The notes: generated by a model from the letters alone, not told the origin. Counted from the first letter of the stretch, positions 1 to 11,995 are shown. The stretch: DNA of 64,000 nt from Hypholoma sublateritium FD-334 SS-4 (GCA_000827495.1 KN817613.1:1-64000); one strand, 5' to 3'. Made by a program: numbers and translations.

Positions 1-790
1 GTATTGGTAAGCGGCATGAGGTATTGTATCATCTGCCGACCGATTGCAACTGTCGGCTCAACCTTTGTAAACTAGGTGCCGCTTGCAATGCCTTGTGATG
101 CGGTGCCAACATTTTCGGCATTTTGATGGTTGCAAGGTCTTTCGGCGTTTTCCGACAAGCAATGTTGACTGACGCGGTTGTCCCACTGGCAGACTGGCGC
201 GTGCTTAGCGAGCGCTGAGCATCTGGCTGACATCATCAAAGCAGAGATTCAGGCGAAGAAGTAGCGGCTTGCATCATAAGATTGACTATGTTATTTGGTC
301 TGAGAAGGAGACTAGGCTTGCATTGCCGCATCATTCCTGTTCAAACATGTTATATGTATCAAGTTATATCACATTGTACAACATGTATGTAGTCCCTTGA
401 CCTTGCCTAGTCTCGTGTCTCGTCCTGTACGATACAATGTAGGCCAGCCTACGACACGCAAAAGCGTTGGGGATTGGGGATGTGTGTACAAGGGGTATAC
501 CAAGCCATGCATGTCCAATTCGCCAAGGCCGCGGATGATGGATCAGCATAGGGGGTGGAGGGAAGGACGAGAGCGCAATACAGTCCGGGTTGGGGGAGCT
601 GGTACACGGAAAGCAATAATATATAGTCGAGCATGAGTGAGTATGTATCGGTGTATGTTTGTATGTAAATCATTTGTATCATTTGTAGTCGTCCAAGAGG
701 CGCGTGCGCCTGCAGATAGAGCAGCGCGTACAGCGTCCGAGTCGTTCATTTTCATTCGGGGTCGTCATATATTTCGTTGGGGCGCCGGGC
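1..790. other. Intergenic, 3' flank of the GBD/FH3 gene
   Basis: I see no convincing coding region here. The short open frames on both strands overlap one another and show no recognisable motif. The right end probably holds the 3' UTR of the minus-strand gene that stops at 791. Confidence 0.5.
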
Positions 791-3020
791 CTAGGCCTGG
801 TCGAACTTCATGGGCTCAACCTTGCGTGGGGACGGCAGCGCGGGTGTGTCGCCCGGCGCGCGGCGGTTGGGAGTGATGGGCTGGCGGCCGGGTGTATTGC
901 GCACAGACGAGGGTGCGGGCGCACTGCGCTCCTGGGGCATGTCGGGCTTCTGGTGGCTTCGCGGCGGCATGCCAATGAGGCGCGCGACAGTATAGGGGAG
1001 CTCATACCCCGCACGGCCGGCGTACGCAATGTAGCGGGCGAGCTCAAGGTGCAGGGTAGGGTAGTAAGTCGTCGATGCTTTGCGTGAGATCTGTAAAAAC
1101 ATTCATAAGTAATTGATACAAGATAAAAACGTAACAATCGTACGAGGATGATGCGCTCGAGCCCCGAGAGGAAGAGGTCTTGGTGAAATCTATAGGCCGA
1201 ATGTTCGTGTTCTTTGGGCATATTGAGAGCCTCTACACATTTTGAAATGGAGTTGACGAGCTTTAGCTGAGTAGTCTGTCCGCGAAGAAGTGTTAAGAGT
1301 GTCAGCAAAATATTCAAGTGTCCAAAGCGACGCAAGACTAACAAAGTAGGCCATGGCTTCGAATTCTACGCCGCCAGTCATCCCGCCTGGGGCTCTAGGC
1401 TTCTCCGCGTGATTCTCATTTGTCTTCGACAGGATCCAAATTGTGTTATCGGGATGGCAGAACACCCAGAAGTAGTCTCGGCAGACATCAGACAATTCCT
1501 GAAGGTAAGTCTTGTAAATTCGCGGCTGGTGCAACGACTCGATGAATGCATGTGGCGATACAGGGGCGGCAGGCGACTCGGCGGCAGGTGGCGCAGGCGT
1601 CAGTAGTAACGCTCTGATTAGCGAGAAGAAGGTTTTGTGCGGGGCCGGGAGTGTAACTAGGTTAGAGGTGACCAGAGCAGTTTGGCTTTGCCATGCCTCT
1701 CGGGGGCGGAGTAGTGACGAGCTAGGGGAAACTTTGTGGCCAGTCGCAGGGAGCGCTGACGGAGGGTATAAATCGAAGAGGAGAAGGATGAGTTCGACAA
1801 TGAGTTGGCGAGTTGCGACTTCGCCTGGCTTCTTGTCCGAGTAGATGAGAGCAACAAGCTGCACGAACGGGGTCGGACAGGAGCTGCGCAGTGCGAAACA
1901 TCCGATAGATGAGGTGGACAGGGCTTTGAAGCAGCGAAGAAGTTCGTGCAGCACCTGATCGTCGTGTTGTTCTTCTCTAAACAGAGGTCAGCGAGAGCCC
2001 GGAAAGAAAAGATTTTGATCGTACCTCCATTCAACTTCCAGAATTTCATTCAGCCTGGTCAAAAGTGCAGCATAACCTCCTAACTTCAGGAATTCTTCCG
2101 ACCAGCTGATGATAGTTAGCATTTGGAGTGAACATGTTGAATGTATCGACTTACGCAGCGCTTTCGTTTCGTAGAAGTAGCCTCAGTTTTTTCAGGTCTT
2201 CCACATCCAGCAGTGTGCTAGATGTGCTAGTGAGGATGCTACAGAACTTGGTGGGCGACAGGTTCTTAGTCAAGAGTGCACCCTTTTCCTTGCTCAACCT
2301 ACTACCCGCGGTAAGATCCAGGTTGGAGGAGGAGGAAGAGGCGAGGTTGACTTGACTCCTCGAAAAGAGGCGAGTTCCGTCAAATGACAGTCCACGAGTA
2401 TGAGTGTTGAGTTTGCCTGGAGGAGACGCAAGGTATGGGGAATTGTGGGCAGAGACATGTGCCGCAGCAAGTCCAGCATATGGAAGGTCGGAAGTATCAT
2501 TCACTAGCGAAGCCAAAGTGGGGTGGCGTGGACTGTTCATAGAGTCGGTGCTATGTGCTTTTCGTACGCCTTTAGATTGTGGGGTGTTTGGAGTCGTGTT
2601 GTCTGCCACTGGTGTGATTGACATCGTTTGCGAGGACTTAATCATCGCAGCCTTGACTGAAGCGTCCATTCCGTAAAGCTTTGGTCTCAAAGTTGAAGGG
2701 ATTTGGAGATCATCCTGAAACCTGGTTACCACTTGTCGCATCGCATGAAGGAGAGGAAAACTCACGAGAAGTTTGTCAAATGCTTCGCCAGATATCTGGG
2801 TATCCTGCATCTGGTTTTCTTTTGCCTTTTTCGCCTCCGCCTTTCTCTTCTTATCGCCAGTCTGCAAAAACCCCTTACTCACACTTCGAGCCTTGGTCGG
2901 TATCCGGGGCTGGCTAGGCATTGCTGGCTGGTTCTCCTTGCCCTGGTTCTCGACTAGGTTTGTAATAATCGTAAAATCCCCGGAGGGAACACGCCTGGAT
3001 GGCAAGATGCCCTTGAACAT
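791..3020 (-). CDS. Formin-type GBD/FH3 (armadillo-fold) protein lacking FH2
   Basis: Minus-strand gene with six exons: 2766-3020, 2155-2714, 2025-2105, 1343-1976, 1144-1275 and 791-1090 (about 653 aa). The intron at 2715-2765 is 51 nt, a multiple of three, so the reading frame runs straight through it. The start at 3020 (MFKGILPSRR) is preferred over an upstream ATG at 3224 that adds an ordinary-looking extension. The N-terminus is basic and low-complexity. A Rho-GTPase-binding region (FDKLL, then DDLQIPSTLRPKLYGM) leads, after a Ser-rich linker, into an armadillo-like FH3 segment (EEFLKLGGYAALLTRLNEIL; LHELLRCFKALSTSSIGC; LARYIAYAGRAGYELPY). The protein ends in a Pro-rich tail soon after FH3, with no FH1 or FH2 actin-assembly domain. 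By family knowledge GBD/FH3 modules bind active Rho GTPases and give cortical localisation. A role here in polarity or cytokinesis is inferred. Confidence 0.82.
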
Positions 3021-4119
3021 GGTGGACTGGAAAGCAGAAGTGAATAGTTCCAAATCTGGCGATGGTTCAAATTCTGGAGTAACGCGTCGATCACGTGCTC
3101 GTGTACATTGTGACGACCAGTCACTCGTCGTTTTACAGTATGTCACTCCTTCCCGAATAAGAGCTCCCTTTGTCCTGAAGAGCGGTACATACGCATAAGT
3201 ATCGACCGCCTTCATTGCACACACTTCGCTTTCTTGCTTCCTCCCATCATCATTGCTCCCTCCTCGCCTTCGCTGGGACCCTTAATTTTCGGGCAGCACC
3301 TCGGTTGGGGCTTCACTTCACCCACTGCAGGTTCAATTTGGGCTCAATGCCAGCCTGGCAAGTTCCCGGAGGCCATCCCTTCTCTTACGGGTCCGAATCC
3401 TTGAATCACCGGGTTACATGGCTATACTCTCTATTATCCTCCGGCACTCTGCAGAAAGAGCTTACGGACGTCGCCATCTATTAACGGCTTCCAATCTAGG
3501 CAAAACTCAATCACGGTCGCCGACTCGCCGTACTGGGGATTCCATTCAGTTCAACAGCCAGATACTACTCTCGGCCGTGCGGACCATATCCTGCTGTATC
3601 ATACCTGCGCGACTCCACACTTCCCATCCTCTGCGGGACCGCACCTCTCGTCGTTGTGTCCAAACACAGAGCCAGGGGCTTTATCACACGCTCCTTCCCG
3701 TTTAGGACCCTGTCTTTTGTTCTTCCAAGTGAAGACACCCATGCGACAACAGCAGCCTGCCGCCATTTCGGGCGTCGCTTATTGTGTCCAGAGCCTCGTT
3801 GCATGATCTTGCATGATCCATGCGCGTGCCTAAGTGGCTTGCGTTTCCGGCGGCTCGGTTTATTGTCTTTCTTATTGTGTTTTTTTATTCCTTGGTGATA
3901 TAATCTTATCTGCTTCTTACTCTGGCCACCAGAGAACAATTAGAATGGGCGAACTTGTCGTATGGCCGGTGAAATTAAACCTACTTTCAAATTCCCAAGT
4001 TCATCGATAGCTGGGGCGTATAAGACCGTCCCGTTGCAAGCAGTGATTTCATCAACAGGTACCAACTCCCAACTGCCAAACACCCAGTCTCCTCTACATC
4101 CTCCTCCTCACAAATTGAA
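3021..4119. promoter_or_regulatory. Shared upstream region of the GBD/FH3 and pheromone genes
   Basis: This 1.1-kb region lies between divergent genes and has no supported coding sequence. A TATAAG box at 4019-4024 sits about 100 bp before the pheromone ATG. The stretch just before that ATG is C/T-rich (about 4080-4112), as is common upstream of highly expressed fungal genes. I did not recognise pheromone-response elements with confidence. Confidence 0.4.
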
Positions 4120-4239
4120 ATGGACGCTTTCTCCACCATCGCCTACTACTTCGCTTCCTCCACCGCCGAGGATGTCTCCGTGCCGACAAACGAGGAGACC
4201 AGCGGCAGCAGCGGAAACTCCTACTGTGTCGTCGCATGA
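4120..4239 (+). CDS. Basidiomycete mating-type pheromone precursor (lipopeptide, CaaX)
   Basis: Intronless ORF of 39 codons. It opens with MDAFSTIAYYFASST, the typical start of Agaricomycete pheromone precursors. An acidic/polar stretch VPTNEE follows, then a small-residue tail (SGSSGNSYC), and it stops exactly after CVVA, a CaaX farnesylation signal. By family knowledge such precursors are cleaved near a conserved charged pair (here probably around NEE), prenylated on the Cys, trimmed of the last three residues and carboxymethylated. The mature peptide of about 11-14 residues then activates an STE3-type receptor on a compatible mate. A TATA box lies 100 bp upstream. No receptor gene is visible within 64 kb to the right, so this is either the edge of a MAT-B (P/R) locus or a dispersed orphan pheromone gene. 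Confidence 0.87.
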   Translation: MDAFSTIAYYFASSTAEDVSVPTNEETSGSSGNSYCVVA

Positions 4240-5439
4240 GCTGCATAAATGCCTCATCGCGCATTGACGACTGTATCGAGCATTCTTATTACCGTACGCG
4301 CTTAATCTTTTCCGTCCTGATCAACGAGTCTGACGCCTCTCTTCCCCAGTGCATTGTCAACCATCATCATCATCATTCATCATTGCCACTACCATCAACC
4401 ACATTGGACGCAACAATTTATATCGTGCACTGGCCGTCCCTCGGGACACTTTATGCCTGCACCGATCATATTTCGACTTCATTATTCCCTTTCGCCTTCG
4501 CTTTCGCGCTTTCCGACCCGTCATAGCCTTCAGATCCCCGGAGTCACCACATTTCGACTCTGCCGCAGCCTTTCATATCGTGCACTGGCCGACTTTCGCC
4601 CTTCTCGACCCGCTTACGCCTGCACCCGATTACTGTACTAACAGTTCGCCTTTCTCGTAATCATTTTTTATCTTCGCGCTTTCGACGGACTCGGATAGGG
4701 TGTATTGTAGAGGATGTAAAGAGGATGTATAAATTTGTAGGATTATTACAACAAAATGCAAATTAAATGCAAAACACACATTGAACAAATCTTCCCTTTT
4801 TCTCGGCGCTGAAGTCTCGAAGAGCGCATGCTTTTATTTCCACAGCGCCGCTGCCCAATAGTTAAAGCCCAGTCGGAAAATGCCGGGAAAGGAGGCGGAC
4901 CCTCGGTTACAAGTCGGCTCCTGCTTACAACCGTCTTTTTCTATCACACTCATGCATGCGGAACGATCGTTTAATGCTGAACACGCTCGAAACATGCAGC
5001 AACAGAGCCATAGTCATTGCCTCTACTGTGAATGAATAGTCAACGTTGGCAATAAATAGACTACCAGTCGAGATGCGCCAATGGTAATTGGCCAATGAAA
5101 ATTGAGCTGAGAGACTATCAGGCTTGAGCTGGAGGGTTCGCATTAATATTTTTTGCTCATCTGCATCGTATGATATTACGGTTCAAAACATACTTCCGGT
5201 GCGTCCGCCTCTTATAATCGGCTTGCAGTAGGCGCTCAAGCGCTCAAGACCCATCGGACAGGGTCTACACCGGTGGTACATGTAGACGAAGCTTGACGCC
5301 CAATCTCACAATCGATCACAATCTTACAGAAAGCCTTGAGGCAAATGGCTTTTAGGTAGGATGCATTTCTGGTCAAACATGTGCAGCTGCTCCTCTGCCT
5401 CTGCGCTTTGCGCTTTCTGAACCATCGTCCTCTGTCATC
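4240..5439. other. Intergenic region with imperfect direct repeat
   Basis: No coding sequence is supported. Two related segments share TATCGTGCACTGGCCG (about 4420 and 4575), each followed by C/T-rich sequence and GCCTGCACC, giving an imperfect direct repeat with a period near 155 bp. The right part is the upstream region of the DUF6535 gene. Confidence 0.45.
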
Positions 5440-7693
5440 ATGGCTCGGCGTACCATCGTGAAAATATACCCCCAATACGATGACAAGCTGACTCTTGTTG
5501 AAGCGCCACCTCAGCGGGTGTCTTCACCGGAACGCAGTGATAGTGGAACGACAACGACGACACTTGGAAGTTCTGATGTTGGTGGCCCACCATTACAGCA
5601 GTATGGCAAGAGTTTACTAACGCCCTCTATGTCAGGTCCAAATGGAACCTGAACCTTGGATGTCTGGATCAGGCGCCTACCAATACCCAGTACCTAAGAA
5701 TGGGGATCCTTGGGAAACATGCGTTGAAAAGTTGCGAGGCTACGACGGCGAAATGTGTGATGGCTGGAGAGAAGAAGTCGACAACCTGCTGATCTTCGTA
5801 AGTTTTGTTTTTCGACATTTGTGAGTATGTTTCTCATCCAATTTTGTTTTCGTTCGCCACCGGCAGGCCGGTCTTTTCTCCGCCGTTGTTACTGCCTTCG
5901 TCATCGAGTCGTACCAACAACTCTCCCAGGACCCTACAGATCTGAATAATTGGCTTTTGCAGCAGCTCCTCATAGAGACGCACAATGCAAATACGCAGAA
6001 CCCAGCGGCTCGCAATCACACGCTTCCCCCTCTCCCCACATTCTCACCTTCTGGAACTGACATCCGGGTCAATGTTGTCTGGTTCATGAGCCTCGCCCTG
6101 AGCCTCGCCACCGTTCTTATTGGTATCCTATGTACGCAGTGGATTCGTGAGTACGAGCGCGATCCCCCCCTCGATCCGAAAGAGGCCATTGCTTTGCGTC
6201 AGCTCCGGTATGAAGGCCTAATCATGTGGAAGGTACCCAAGATCCTCTCTATCCTCCCAGTCCTGCTACACTCGTCGCTTGTCCTCTTTTTCGCCGGCCT
6301 CATCGATCTCCTGTGGTCCCTGAACCTGACGGTGGCCATATTTGTGACAATCATCTCGGGCGTGCTGTTGATCTTCATAGTCTCCACCACTGTGCTCCCC
6401 ACGATCCAAATGCTCCTTGCGAAGGACGTGCGGCTTCGCATACCTCAATGCCCCTACAAATCCGCCCAATCATGGACAATTCACAGGATTGTGACATTTC
6501 TTGTCCAGCTGTTCCCTGTGAAAGCTGGCCTGGGCAAAGTGCCGTTCAGCTTTTTCGCCAGATACAAGCCTTTCTTCGACGACAAGGACTGGGTTGACTT
6601 CGATATCCACTGGCGCGACGCGCGTGCAAAGCCACTCTACCCTAAGGCTGGCCAAACAGGCGCAAAGAAGGCGCAGATAGACCACGCAAAGAGTGACGTG
6701 GTGCAAGGGCTCGTCTGGATAGACAAGAACCTGGGCCAGAATGTCGAAATGATCCACACCATCCACCACTGTCTGCGTGACCTCCCGCTCGACCAGGCAA
6801 TCCCAACGCTTGTCCAACTCGATGACACGGTGAAATCTCATCTCATCTCGGCGAAGGAACATACGATTGCGTACCCCGCACATAATACTGCAGAGCATGA
6901 GCGCCGCGATATTCTCTCGGCGCTCTTTCTGGAGCTCAACAGCCGCGCCTTTGTCCAGCTCGACCAGTACCAGCTGGAGGCGGCCATCAGGAACATCAAC
7001 AGCCGGCTTGAATGGCGGACGCGACATCCACTACCCGCGCAGGGTAAGAATATCGTGGACTGTCTTCCGTTCGTCAGGTGGCCGTTGCATGCTGCTAGGG
7101 GGCTGCCCGCAGGTAACCTGATTTTCATGTGCACAGAGAACCTTCACTAACACGAAACGTTCGGATTGGTAGATCTAGTCACCCAGTTCCTTTTGTGCAT
7201 GAGGGGACTGGTTTGGCAGAACCAAACAGACCCAGAAACAGACCGACACATATGGGATCTCGTCCGCCAAATTCTGTCCCATCCCTCTCTAGAGGAGGCC
7301 AACTTGCAACACGACCTACACGCCAAGCTCGCATTCGACATCATGCTCGCTTACGAGCGCGGGCTGCCTTCGACCAAAGGCACAGAGGATGAGATCGAAC
7401 GTAGGCAGTTCAGGGAAAAGGTGCGCGCCTGTGTCCAGAGCGTGATCCGGGCGTTCCCCGCAGGCGAGCTGCAGGGGCTGTCGCCCGCGCCGCGGGACCA
7501 TGCACGAAAGGTCATTTTCGCGATCCAGAAGCGCATGGAGAGCATCGGGGGCGTTGAGCAGGTCCTACAGAGTCCGGACGACCGAAGGCGTTGGGAGAAA
7601 ATTGTCACGGTTGCTGGAGGAGGCGAGGTGCCCGTTATGTCACCGACAGACTATCGCTCTGATACGTGGGAGACCAAGTCGTCGCCGTCGTAA
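5440..7693 (+). CDS. DUF6535 domain-containing membrane protein
   Basis: Plus-strand gene with exons 5440-5577, 5636-5797, 5867-7112 and 7173-7693 (about 688 aa). The first splice (GAT|gttggt) is the least certain. The others carry clear signals (TTC|gtaagt; G|gtaacc to ggtag). The last intron is 60 nt, a multiple of three, and holds an in-frame stop, so ignoring it would split the gene in two. The core matches the DUF6535 pattern: DNLLIF-AGLFSAVVTAFVIESY, then hydrophobic helices at VNVVWFMSLALSLATVLIGI, ILSILPVLLHSSLVLFFAGL and LTVAIFVTIISGVLLIFIV. That suggests about four membrane passes and a large soluble C-terminal half. These proteins are abundant and expanded in mushroom genomes, and their function is unknown. 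It is not a seven-helix pheromone receptor. Confidence 0.85.
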
Positions 7694-9110
7694 TCCTTCT
7701 TGAGTCTCTCGTTAGACTCGAACCCAGTCTCACTTGGTAATAGTAATTATACTACTATAGGTACCAGTACTGTTAGATATGAATAATAGGGAAAAAAAAT
7801 GAACATACCTAATTCCTGGCATACTTGTCCAGATTAGTAAAACAGTCTGGTTTCGAGACTAGTCTCTCGTTGTAAAATTCGGTTTCTGTAAGCATTTTGG
7901 CCTTCTCCAATGCTTGTCACATGCGGCGCAGCGCACCCTCGCGCACACGGCGGTCCGCGCGGCGCAGATCTCCTGCACGAGTATCGCCAGACGGAGTCGT
8001 TCCGTGCTCCGTTTTTGACTGCGCACCGACTGCGCACCTATCTTCGCTCATGACAATCGATGTAGTTCGCTCCAGCCATTGGTTTCTGCGGAGATAGAGA
8101 GATGGCGGGATGTGCGGCCATGAGCTATGTTTGGTTCTCCCAAAATAATTGTGGGACATGTACTGAAATATTACTTGTACAAACCCATCGGCCCGCGGAT
8201 GCTGGTCAGTTCAAGTCAGATCCGAATCCCCTCTTCAGCGAATCAAAAGTTCTTAACACGTCTCGTCAAGTTGTCAAGCGCTAGCCAAGCCAAAGCTTGG
8301 CCAAAGCCAAGCCTGAAGTTACGAAAAATCCGTCTACAAAGAGTCTCGAGCCAGTGCCTTCTCATACCAGCACTTATTTGAAGTTAATTTGAAGTTAGCC
8401 GCAAGGACTGTACAGTCCAAATACCACCGTGCGCTTGACATTAATATGGTGCCAGTCACGGTAAACGAATTCGATCATGCGACCATTTGTGCCACAATAA
8501 AAGTTATTCTTAATAAATAAGACCAAACAATCCACGTTTCTTCCTCACTTCCAACTCCCCGCTGCCTTTGAACCTCCTGGCTTCTTATGTTTTGTTCTGG
8601 CGGCCCGGATCTCTGGATAACTTCTCATTCCATGACGCAGTTAGCTGCTAAAAATCCTAAGTCCGACCTTCTGAAGTTCTTATCTCGAAATGGATAGAAA
8701 TACCCAAGAAATACCTAAAGATAATGCCCCCCGCACCAATTAATCTGCGTCGGGACCTGCACCTATTCGGAAGCTATTATGGGGACCTTTCCACCTGTAC
8801 GTACATGCACAAATATATACTCGACATGCCACCCTTAGGAGGCTTTCATGTGCCCTGCCTCTCTGAAGTGCGGCAGCAACTCCTGCAGACATCATGCTCA
8901 CGGGTCAAAATATGGACCATATTATCAAGAAGCTTCTCATAGGGAAGATCTTATGCCACCTGGACCTGTGAAAATACAGCCTTTGATGCGGTTCTACGGC
9001 GTTGGAGCGATACTTTTTCTGGATGTATAAAATTGGGTGCTGGAATGCTATCCGACCGCAAAATCAACTCCCCCACCTCCCCGCTTTAACTGCAACTCGT
9101 CGCAGCTATC
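7694..9110. other. Intergenic region
   Basis: Nothing coding is supported. AT-rich stretches near 7740-7800 and 8380-8520 flank scattered short frames. The right end is the promoter of the carboxylesterase gene, with a TATAAA sequence near 9025-9031. Confidence 0.4.
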
Positions 9111-11552
9111 ATGCTGAATTGCCTCCCTACTTGGGGAAAATTGACGATCTTACTATGCGGCGCCTGCTATGTTGTAGGGCTCTCTCCGCTACAGACCGTC
9201 GATGTTCCGTTGAAGATAGGAACGTTCCGTGGACTGGTAACGCCAAATGGAACGGACACGTTCTTCGGTATACCTTTTGCTCAGCCTCCGGTTGGAACAC
9301 TTCGCTTCAAGGCTCCCGTCCCCATTACCGAGACCTCTAAAGCAATCAAAGACGCTTCGCAGTTTGGGAATGCATGCCCCCAGACGTCATCGGGTGAGCT
9401 AGGTGCTCCCATTGGCGAGAGCTGCCTATTCCTGAATGTTTGTATTCAAAACCACTACATCGCACGATGTTCTGACAAAGCCTTAGGTTTGGAGGCCAGT
9501 AGGCACCTCCATTAGTTCGAAATTGCCCGTCTTGTTCTGGATACACGTCAGATCGTTGTTCATGCAAGATTGTATACCTACTTATAATTCCTTGACAGGG
9601 AGGCGCGTATACTTCGGGGTGAGATAGCCTGGATCCTATATCGCAAACGCTATTCTTACGTCGCTTTGAAGCTCCGGATCAACACCTTCGACGGATCCCA
9701 CTGGTACGTAGCCTTTTCCTGCTGTAGACATTAAGCTAATGGTACGATACAGAGCTTATTCAAAGAAGTGTATCCATCGGAAAGCCCATCATAGTAGTTT
9801 CAACGTACAATAAACCTTCTATCGCCATTTCCCCCTCTCATTTATAATTATCTCGTAGGAATTACCGTCTGAACACCTTTGGTTTCGTACGTTTTCCTTT
9901 GAAGCTCCTATCTTTCTAGACATTGACACGTATCAACGTCACCAGCTCGCAAGCTCAAGCGTCGGGGCCGAGGACCTTAATATGGGACTTCATGACCAGC
10001 GAATGGCGCTGACGTTCGTCCAGGAAAATGTTGCTGCTTTTGGAGGTGACCCAGCTAAAGTGAGTTTTGATGCACCTCGATTATCGTCACGGCATATTTA
10101 TAAATACATGTGGTAGGTGACCATATGGGGCCAGGTGCGATGTCTCTATCGTATCTTGATAATGGGCTGCTTCCTCACACAGTTCACGCATCCTGTAGTC
10201 CGCTGGCGCTGGAAGCGTTGAGGCCCATGTTTTATTTCCGGCGGAGAAAAGCCTTTTCCGCGCAGCAATGGCGGATTCGTCCACGGGACCGTTGTGCGTG
10301 AACTTTGTATATTTCTCGCAGCATGTTAGAAATTTACTCGCGGCTTTTCTGATGACAGCAAAAGTTCTCCTGACGCAAGTACATATGACAAGCCTGGAAA
10401 GCCGTTTGCTCGACTTCTTCAGGCGACAGGATGCTCCGCAGGGAAGACCGCTATCGCATGCCTGCAACAAGTGCCTTTTGACGTAAGTTATTTTGCTTTG
10501 ATCACGCGAGTATTTTGCTCATATTTCAGTGTATAGACTCTTCTCAATATCAGCAATAGTATGATTGAATCTACTTTGAATAGCCAACTCTGGCAGCCCG
10601 CTGTTGGACCGGCAGGGAGTTTCGTTCCAGAAAGGTCTTCCCAAAGAATAAAGTCCGGAAACTTCCTCCATGTGCCATATCTCGCTGGGACAAATGTTTG
10701 TCACCAAAATTGTACGCGTATGGAATGTGCCGGAGACACTTACCGCATTTTCATACTATAGGTAAATGAAGGGACGACTTTCAGTGGAAGCGTTCGTGGT
10801 CTCGGGCTGTCTGGGGCCGCAGAGCAAGCTGCCTTTATCAACTTTATAGGCCATCTCGTCATAGATAACAGCACTATAACAACGGACGTTTACAATGAGT
10901 TTGTAAACCTTTACCCGGCAAACGACCCTGCGGAAGGCGCACCTTTCAACACGGGCGACTCTTTGTTCGACAGGTCGGCAGCCTGGTACACCGATGAGAT
11001 GTTTTTGTCGCCAAGGCGGTTCTTTTTTCAGCACGCCTCGAGTAAGCAGCCAATGTTCGCCTACTACTTCCGTGAATTCATCCCCGGAAACAACATTGCC
11101 AACGGAGGTGAGTCTTATTGACTTGAAAGACCTCACCTTTCTGCGTGCCTATGTGCTATCTTGTAGTCGCGCATGCTTCGGAGCTCGAGCTGCTATTTGG
11201 TCCAATCCCACCCGTCGCCGCAGTTGAGGTCCCATTTGCCACGACGTACAGGGATTTCTATATCAATTTTGTCAACGACCTCAATCCTGGCCGTGAGTGG
11301 CACCGTTTCTGGCTTAGCACTCAGGACATGCCTGCTGAACTACGCTCTTCCAGCCGAATGGCCGGCGTATACGGGAAGCTCTCCTCGAGTGATGCAACTA
11401 TTGCGAGATAACATCACTTTGATTGATGATGGTACTTATGCGATGTTTTATTTCTATCGCCAATAAGTCTGACTTTGCGCTGCATAGACTGGTCCGTTCC
11501 GATGACCACTTACATTAACACTGAAAAAGTGCTAGGAGAATTTGAAAAATGA
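9111..11552 (+). CDS. Secreted type-B carboxylesterase/lipase
   Basis: Fifteen exons: 9111-9437, 9487-9546, 9599-9618, 9672-9703, 9753-9804, 9859-9886, 9946-10059, 10117-10134, 10199-10293, 10359-10482, 10537-10695, 10762-11107, 11167-11292, 11354-11431 and 11488-11552. They total 1644 nt (547 aa), the usual family length. An N-terminal hydrophobic signal peptide (LTILLCGACYVVGL) is followed by the FFGIPFAQPPVGTLRF motif. The oxyanion loop is HGGAYTSG, GAEDLNMGLHDQRMAL is present, and the nucleophile elbow GQSAG spans the exon 8/9 junction. The acid residue lies in NVNEGTTF, and the catalytic His in VAHASELELLFG. The enzyme hydrolyses carboxylic esters or lipids outside the cell by the Ser-Glu/Asp-His triad. 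Several exons are very short (18-32 nt), so naive gene finders would call it broken. The substrate cannot be told from sequence. Confidence 0.88.
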
Positions 11553-11995
11553 ATGCCAGGAGGCTCGGTGCTTTCGTAGTCGATATGAGAATGTAGCGAT
11601 GTCACCTCAGTAACACCCAAATATTTGTCAAAAATGATTTCTATTCTCCTTGAATAATATCGAGGGAATAGCGAGGGAACGTAAATCACTGGCAATTGCC
11701 AGTGCCTGATCTCGGTATGATCGTCATAGACGCACCCCCTAAACATTCTTCCGTTCGTACGGATATGAACTGGTCTGATACAAGTCATATGTACTAACGT
11801 GTAAATCACAAGAAAAACATAAATTACTTACTTAGACAGCTCAGACTCCAGAGGCAGTGTGTATAATTTCCCACGCTTCTTAAACGAGTGCCATCACTGG
11901 CACTTTCCGAGCTCAAGCGTTCACGTTCACGCAACGTTCACATTCCGACTCGGAATTGACCTCACTGCTTGCTTACTGCGGAAATTCTGGACAAA
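11553..11995. other. Intergenic region between esterase and kinase genes
   Basis: No coding sequence is supported. It contains the esterase 3' end and the upstream region of the STK16-like kinase, whose ATG sits in ACAAAATGGC, a good fungal start context. Confidence 0.45.

Noticed and set aside
5957..7150. Hydrophobic protein next to the pheromone gene as a possible STE3 pheromone receptor
   Set aside because: Only about four membrane segments, and the sequence fits DUF6535, not a seven-helix receptor.
10110..10301. Apparent frameshift and loss of the catalytic Ser in the carboxylesterase (reading GAMSLSY in a shifted frame)
   Set aside because: A proper intron (10135-10198, gtgcga...tgtag) restores TCC GCT GGC, giving GQSAG in frame and a full 547-aa enzyme.
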